Part shown: one piece after another, positions 53,101 through 62,100 of the stretch
Layout: every line of letters starts with the position of its first letter
Position numbering within the stretch: the first letter of the stretch is position 1
Position numbers and translations under genes: made by a program
Origin: Mytilisepta virgata
Taxonomy: Eukaryota; Mollusca; Bivalvia; Mytilida; Mytilidae
DNA length: 64,000 nt
NCBI GenBank assembly: GCA_028015205.1
Contig: CM051519.1
Span: 84,341,539 to 84,405,538, forward strand
Direction: 5' to 3'
Notes under the pieces: model-generated
Databases searched by the model: none
Told to the model about the DNA's origin: nothing
What the model saw: only the letters and a program-made list of their open reading frames with translations

Positions 53101-56100
53101 ATTGAAATTGGATTTAAAATAAAAATTTTAATGTTTCCTACAAAACTGCAAATTTTGACACCTTGTATCTCAGAAACAATAAAATATAGAAAAAAATTGT
53201 TGACATACAATGTACTAATGAAAGCATTCACAGGGTGAATTAACAGAAAAAAATCTCCATTAAAATAGGATGAAAAATTCCAAAAATTTACATATCAAGG
53301 ACATCCCTTTTAGGGGCATTTTATATATATCTCAAAACTATAAAACATAGAAGAAATCTGTGGACATACTATATACTACTGGAAATACTCATCAAAATGA
53401 ATAACAAAACACAAAAATGCCTTGAGTAACTTCTATCTTATTTCTTATGAAGAACCATTTAAAAAAGTCATCAAAATGGAACAAGAAATAAAAAAGTTCC
53501 CAAAAAAAGATACCTCTCTCTGGCCCCTTATATTTCTAAAACGGTACGAGATGTGAAAAACAGATCTTATACAGGTTTTTCAATTTTTATCAAGGAACAT
53601 TATAAGCTTGTTGCAGCCATCTTGGGTGACAGTCAGGGTCATCAGACATAATCCTTAAAGATGACCATCTAACAGCCATTGCTGGCTAGTCTGGTTCCAA
53701 TCGGTCCAGTGGTTCCAGACAAGATATTTCAATGAATTTTCCCAAAGGGCACCTATATTAAACTAAGTGCGGCTGTGGCAGCCATCTTGGTTGACAGTCC
53801 GAGTCATCAGATAGAATTCTTAAAGAGGACCATTAAGGCAAGTCTGGTTCAATTGGCTCATTGATTTCAGACAAGAAGATTTTTTTTAAATATTCCCAGG
53901 GGCCTCGGTGGCCGAGTGGTCTAGGTAGTTCGTCATGACTACTACTGATCACTAGCCTGTCAACGCTGGGGTTGTGAGTTCGAATCTCACCTGTGGCGGG
54001 GTGTGTTCGACTCCGATCTTAATTGACAAGGATTGCCAATTTTCCTACCGAAGGTCGGTGGTTCTCTCCGGGTACTCCGGCTTCCTCCACCAATAAAAAC
54101 TGGCCGCCGCGAAATGGCCAAAATGTGCTGAAAACGGCGTTAAACCCCAACTAAACAAAAATAAATATTCCCATTATTTCCTACATGTATGTTAAACTAA
54201 GTTCAGCTGTGGTTGTTAGTCTGGGTCATCAGACACATTTCTTAAAGAGTACCATTGCTTGTTGTAATGGGCCATATAGTTTCATAGAAGAAGATTTTTA
54301 AATTCATCCCCCTTTTTTTCTAATTTTATTAACAGCAGGTGAGCTAAAAATCATAATTTTTTAAATGAGAAAATAATTTTAAAAGTTACTCCAAAATGAT
54401 AAAAAAAACATTTAATAAACCCATGAAAAAAAACGGGAGGGACCAGATTTCCCAAAATCAATCCCAACATGTATTTCTTCAGGGGGACCATTGTGGTAAC
54501 ATATCATAAGGATATGTTCAATAGAACAAAAGTATATGAGAGGAAATCTAACTGTCTATGGATGCCGACGCTGATGTACAAGAACACCGACAGGCTCATA
54601 CCATAATAAGACCACAAATATATGCGACTGCTCTCACAACAAAATTAGACTGGATGGTACATACACTAGATACCAATGTCAGAATGTGCCCATTTTAACT
54701 GTAAAACTAGCTATGGTTGTCATAGCTGCAGGTTGGATACTGTCCCTCTACTAAATGAAAAAGTCTGAAACAAGATGTACTGTGAGTCTTTGCCCACTAG
54801 TGATACCCCCACCACGATAAGGTAAAAAAATAACAAAGTCGTCAAACTGGAAGATGATGTCGCCTTCATCCGAAAACTTATCCCACAATATGGGTTACCT
54901 GTAGAAGGATTGTGACAAAATATCGAGTGGCTGTGATGAGTAAAAAACTTTTGTTATGGACAGGCGATGCACACATGGAACCACAAGGGTAAAACATTAT
55001 ACCCTCTCCTTTGTAGCAGGCATATAACTCTCCTTTGGAGTGGGGGTATAATAATAACGCTCCCATAAAGGGTTTAATATAGTTCAGAGTATATCCAAAT
55101 GTCCCAACAATAGCTCTGAAAAACTGTGGAGTCCCAGCAATACAATGTACCGTCTACCCAGTAACTGTATATTCAAATATTTTGGCAAGTCCAAGGCCAG
55201 TTAAGGTGAGTAAAAAGAACAGACATTTTGTTCGAAGGGATCTCTAAAGAATTTTAATCAACAATTATTCCTCTCCTTTAATTGATTTCTTTCACAATAA
55301 GATTGCATGACGTAACCCAAGAAGTTTAAAGTGCTGACAACAATCCATCTGAAACACATTAGTGAAACTTCCTCCAGTTTACTGCTTCTCCAAACAATGA
55401 CAGCAGAATAATGTATTTTCCAAACCTTGTTACCATAGTCAAGTTGATAATTATTTAACCATTAGATCTTCATCGAGAGATAAACTGCTATCAGGTAAAG
55501 ATATAAAGTCTGTTAATGACTGTTTAACAGGACATTGTCTGTTCCTGACATCTCTAAATTAAATAATAATAAAATGAAAGAACACTACAAGAGACACTGA
55601 TAACTGTGTTAAAGAAATACAATGCCTGCTGATTGTTATTAGACCTTTGCTATAAAGTAATAATGCTACAGGAGGAAAGAGGAAATGTTTTTACTTCAGA
55701 TGTAAGCAACTGAAATAAGGGGTGTTAAAGAAATGTTAATTTCACCAAGCCACAGCCATCACTTATGCAACTATTTGTCCAAGTTGACACAAAAACTAAC
55801 GAGTGTTAAAATAGTATATTAATGAAATCCCTTGCCATTTCTGAATTGTGAATGTATAGAGTAAAGCAGAAAATGGATTCTGACTTCATAATAGGTATGA
55901 GACATATATAACCTAACCATTAGGCCAATTAAACTTAATCTGTAGCTTTTATTTCCTTTTACCAATATCACATAAACTATGCTAAAACACCCGGAGGTTT
56001 TTCGAAACAGACATGAAAAAAAAATTCAGGAAATCATAACTCCGGATGGACTGTTTATTTAGGGAAGGCAGGAACGAAATTCTACTTGATCTTACTATAA

Positions 56101-59100
56101 ACATGAACTCACCAAAATACCCATATCATCTTTCTGCTGTTTTACAATGTAGATATGGTTTTAAATTAAATCTTTAACAGAAAGTCAAAAAAAGCATTTA
56201 CGGAGAATAAACCAAAAAAAGACAAAAGGGAGTTGAGGGTGATTACAAAAACATTCATGATCCATAACAAGAGTGGTGAAATATATATATATAATGAAAC
56301 CCCATAGTCATAGCAAACATTTTGGTAAATTCATGCAACTCCCAATATAATACTATAACTCTTATAATACTTGAAAATACTTTGTGAGCATTTGATGTCA
56401 CTTCTAGTTTTTAAAGAGTTCTTTTGTTCTAGTCTATTTTTGTGCTGTGTGTTATTTTAATATTTTCACTGCTTTGTTTTTACTTCTTATGTAATAATTT
56501 CCAAAAAAAATTTACAAATTATAAAGGGGCATAACTCTAGAATGGTAAATAACTGCCCAAATTTGAAGTGTGTCTATGTGTTGTGGTTCTTAGCATTGTG
56601 TATGAGGTTCATAAAATTTTGGATGAGGCAAACTAAAGTTAGAGTGCGGAAACCAAAATCGGACAGACGAAGGAAGGACAGACAGACAGTCAAGGGTAAC
56701 ACTTAATGCACCTGTGCCTAGCGACAGGGGCATAAAAATGTGCCTTACTGACTTCAAAAAGAGCTGAGATGATAGTCCAGGCAGTGCACAATTTTATATG
56801 TTTATCTAACACTTCCTATCACTTAAGATTCATGTTATAATGACTTGCGAAATAAAATTGATTTAAAATCAACAACTTATGTATGTTGTAGATGAAACAT
56901 TAGATTATATTTATACATATGTATGACCTACGATTATTTGAACAAGGCAAGTAACCAAAGTGGTGTTAGATAGTAAAATACTAATACAATTATATACAAA
57001 ATATTTACACCTTAAGTATGTGAATATGATTTTTTTACTTTTGCATTTTAAAAGGAAATAAACATTTTCTGATACCAGTTTTAGTACTATTCAGGTCTCA
57101 TCACCATTTCTCAAGGCTGATAATGTGGAAATATGAAACAGTTAACCAAAATATCAGAGAGTTGATTCAAATGCAAAAATGACCACAAAAAATAAATCCA
57201 AAACCATCTATGAACACAACTGTACTTGATGAAGACACTCCTTAGTTCTCAAAGATTTCCTAATTACATTTATTTTTTTTTTACAAATTCATGGCTAGCA
57301 TCCACATTCTTGAAAATATACAAAATAGTGACATGTTCATAGACTTTATAATGTCCATAAGCTGAGGCATCCAAACAGTGGTCATTTCTCTTTGTATACT
57401 TTACATGGAATTTGACCGGACTAAAATGTATGATGCATCTGTTTCAGGAAGTTTTGCAGTTTAAATGTTTATTTCAGCATCAAGTAAACTGGGCTCTGTA
57501 ACCATTAATCAATATTTAATTTATAGGAACAAAACCCTGTTTACCAGGCATGTAATTAACCATATTGATCTTTATGTTGAGACAATTAACCTTAGAAACA
57601 GTGACAAAGTAATAAATCACTCATCTTGTAGAACTGGACAGAAACATTGATTCTTGGCAAGATACTACATATGTATGATCCTCCTAAACATAATTCTGTA
57701 TGCTACTATATAGCTAATACTTTAAATTGTAGAATTGTATACATATTTGTACAATTAGGTAGCCAGGTACACGTGAAAATATTTTCAACCTCCTGCTTAT
57801 TTACCAATTTATCTTCATTTGGGTTATACCAGTTTTTACAACTTTGGCAGTCCAACCCAAAAAGCACATAATTTTGCAATAAAAAAATGCACTATTTTAA
57901 ATTATGAATTAAAATCTGAATCACTGTGAATATGAAGTCAAATGAAGAAAAGAAATCAGACCAGAACTTCCATAAGGATCATCAGGTAGTCTTAATCAAC
58001 AAGTTATTTGGCAAAAAAGTATTTAAACAAGCATTCTGAAAGTATGGCTGGGCAATACAATGTCCCCTATCGGCTTCAGCAATGACAAAACATGCAAAAT
58101 ATCCTAAAGTATGTGAATCAGATGAAGAATTACAATGTATGGACATAGTGACTTCTAAAAATCCTGAAACTATGTTTGCAAGAAGTACACAATAATTACC
58201 CAATCAGCTTGCTCTGTAGCTCATCATTATAAGCTCACAATAAGATCACTTGGTAAAAGGGTTTGCAAAAAAAGTCCAGAAAACTAATATTTTGACAATA
58301 ATTCCTATTTCCAAGGGCCAAAACTCTCACAATAATTATCCATTCAACATGAAACTCAAACTTGATCTGCATCTCATCATTATAAGTTCAAATACCACAA
58401 AAAAAGATCACTTGGTAAAAGGGTTTGCCAAAAAAGTCCAGAAAACTATTATTTTGACAATAATTCCTATTTCCAAGGGCAAAAATTCTCACAATAATAA
58501 TCTGATCGGCGCTATTTTTATTTAACTTCTTCAAGATTCAATGCCAAAACTAAGGTTCAAATGGCAAAAAAAATCATCCGAAAGGAATGAAATTGGACTT
58601 AATCTGTAAATTTTCATGGTAAAACTATATACTAAATATAATATACCAAATATAAAATCAATATCTCCAAGCATGATGAAAAAATGTGTGGAAAACTGAT
58701 TATTTGCGTGGATTTTCTATGTTCATGAACCAAAACTCTGCAAATAAATCATCCTAACGGAATGAAATTCGAACTTGATCTGTACCTTGTCATGGTAAAA
58801 TTCAAATCAAAATCTTTAAACATGAGAAAAAAGTGCAGAAAACTGATTATTTCCATGAATTTTCTAAGTCCAAGGACCATAACTCTGCAAAAAACATCAG
58901 ATTGGAACAAAATTCAAATTTGATCTGTAACTGGTCATGATAAAACTATATACCAACTATCAAGTCAATATCTTCAAGCACAACTGAAAAAAACTTGGAA
59001 AACTGATTTGACGGATTGACAGACGGACGGAGTGCAAACCTAAGGTCCCCTTCGGCTTTGCTGGTAGGGGGCTAAAAATGAGAATTCTAATGTCTTTGGT

Positions 59101-62100
59101 TACTGGTATCCTATAGGTCTACGGATGAACAAAGGGATAGAAAAGGGTAAAACAGTATGCCCTTGACTTTTAGTTGAAAAAAGGATAAAAAATTCAGAAA
59201 ATATATATGTACATGTATATGTAAATACCAATCAACATATCATATGTATATATATGTAAATACTATTCAACATGACACAGTTCAACTGAGTTTTATTCCC
59301 ATATACAATGTATGACAGTTATTTAAGGAATGTTTCCAATTTTTGAATAGGTTACGCTATAACTTGATTTTGATCAGTTTATGCAGTTTATGAATGCCGT
59401 AAAATGATCCAAACCAGGTTATTGAGAATAACCTGTTCAAAAATTGGAAACATTTCTTATAATTCAATTTCCAAACAGAAGTACTATGATTCCTCAATAC
59501 AAGCATCAATGATGACATGGGACTATTTCAATTTACAAACTTGTGCCAGAATAATCTGTTGGTGATGTCCAAACCAGGTTATATAGTATTATAAATGTTG
59601 CTCTATGCTGTAAGACCAATCAAAATGCAGTACATGTATTCAAATTAAATTTTTTCTGGTTTGCACTTACAAACAACCTGTCTTGAAGTTGAATGTGTAC
59701 TTCCAGTCCAAATTTAAACAATTTAACTTGGTACATGTAACTTAGATCCAATTTATGGAAAATCAGATATGAATCACAAATACTGAAATAGATACATCTA
59801 ATGCCTCAATGTATGTGACTTCCAATCCATTCTGACAATTACATGTTCATTATGCAATGCAATTAGGATTCAATCAAGGTTTTTAAAGACTTTTCTTTAT
59901 TAAATATGGAAGTATATCCAATTACTGTACAAAATGTACTTGTGAATAGTACAGGACAGTCAGTTGGTCTGTCCAGAAAAAAACAATACTGATAGTTGCA
60001 ACTGTCAAGTATCGCTCATTTAATAATATACCTAAAGGGGCTCGGAGAAATGAACATGATGGAAATTTAGATGTGAAATATTCATATTAATATGTATCAC
60101 TACATGTATTTATGGATTCCTGAATTATATAAATCTTATGAAAAATTTCAAGAGATTTACTCATGCATGAAATAAATGCATAGGTCAAAATGTCCCAAAT
60201 ATTATGAACTGAATTCTATTTATAACTACAAATGTACATTGTAGGACCATTAATATAAAACAAATAACTTCTGAGGGATGGATACAAATGCAAACATTTA
60301 CAAATAATTTAATATTTGGTCAGATTTTTTCATCTATCATATCATATACTGAATTTTCTTTTCTACTATTATATCATTAAAGGAAATACCGCTTTTTAGA
60401 CATCAAAACAACCATTGGAATTAAATTATAAGGATTGACAGTCATTTTGTTTTCAGTCTATTCGAAATAACCTCAATGCACGTGGGTTATTTAGTGTGCA
60501 CCAGGTGATTGAGGTTATTTCTTTATAGACTGAAAAAAAATTAGTCAATCCTTAAATCTATTTACAGACAAGGATAAATCTATCACATTTCAATTAAACA
60601 AAAAATTAATATACTTACTGGTTCCAAAGATCTGAATAATAAAATATGTTTAACTGCTTCATTCAATCTTTGTCTCTGATCATCTGTCTTTGGATATACA
60701 ACCTATAATATAGTTTTATGTAGTCATGAATTTTACAGATATACTTTCAGATATCATCTTTATATGAATTTACCTACAATTACACTTTTAATCCATGAAA
60801 AAAAAACTCAGCCAAAATAAATGTACATGTAGATCTTTAATTAATATTCTGCCTTAAATTTAATAAAGTTCTAACAAAGAAATTAATCACAGCATACATA
60901 TAGGTAATCAACAATTACAGAGTTCAACTTATTAAAAAATCAATGTGATTAGTAAGGCCAACATTAAAATATTTTCTGTTTCCACTTTTCTTACCCTACC
61001 CTCAGGGTAGTGGGTAGGTAGGTAAGTAAAATATTTTTGTTTGTTTGACGGGATGGGGTATTCAAATATTCAGATCCTGCACGGAAACACACTATGTGGA
61101 GTCCATATTAATTTTAAACTTTTCGTTAGTTGTCATTTGCGATAATGAAATGATCAGAAGAATTATGAATGTTCATTTATATTAATTTTCGAACCGATGT
61201 TGGCAACACGAAATTTATACAAAAACTGTTTTCTTCTACTAGGTCTGAAATATCTTTTGGGCCGTATCAATTCTAACACGTCAGTCGGAAAAGGGGAAAC
61301 AAACAATATTTTATTTTTGGCCTAAAGCATGAAATTTATGTCATTATGATCTATTTCTTATTTGATACCTGCCTCCTGTCTCAAACATACATGTATAACA
61401 TGAAACTATCTCTTATAGTACCTCAAGTTTTACAATAACTTTTAAAAAAGTTAGTGGAGCATGAAGTTTAGATCACAGTTATCTAATTCTTGTTGGATGT
61501 ATGATACTTATTTTGCACAAGATATGCATATTTCATCAATTTATGACTCAATATAGTGGGCTCAAGGCTGAAAATGATGAAATCCAAAACAATAACCCAA
61601 AAAACTGAAGAGCCATACAGGAAACTTAAAATTGCAAGTTCTATTTGTGTGAAAATATTCATACAATTTTTGGCTCATGTGTGGGGGTTTATATAAAGAG
61701 TAACATGGGGGAAATTTGTGAAATGTAATTGTAACTCCCCTTTCCAACAGAGCATACATTATCTGCGGATTTCAAACTACAACTATGCTTATATTGTATA
61801 ATGGGATATTGAATATGCTAATTTTTACCTGAATGCACGTGTTTAATGTATTCTATAACAAACATAACGTTAAAAACACCCATGGCAATAAGTAATCTAA
61901 GACAGGGAATCGGGTAAAGTTGTTTATTCCAGCAATAAACGACATGGTCTTGGTTTACTGTAAGACAATCATAAGGACTGATAGGTATAGTGTAAATAGG
62001 ATCATGCATTATTCGGTTGGATACTGCTCAGTTCATACATGTTTTTCAAGTAAACTTACTTTTTCATCGCCATCTTCATCATCAGCAGGATCATACCGTT

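Noticed and set aside
53909..54000. tRNA gene
   Set aside because: Box A and box B are good, but the sequence cannot close a normal acceptor stem and is followed by a conserved ~160 bp body and flanking target duplications, so it is a SINE.
61000..61030. CTTACCCTACCC...GGGTAGG as a telomere-like repeat
   Set aside because: It is a short imperfect hairpin, not TTAGGG tandem repeats.
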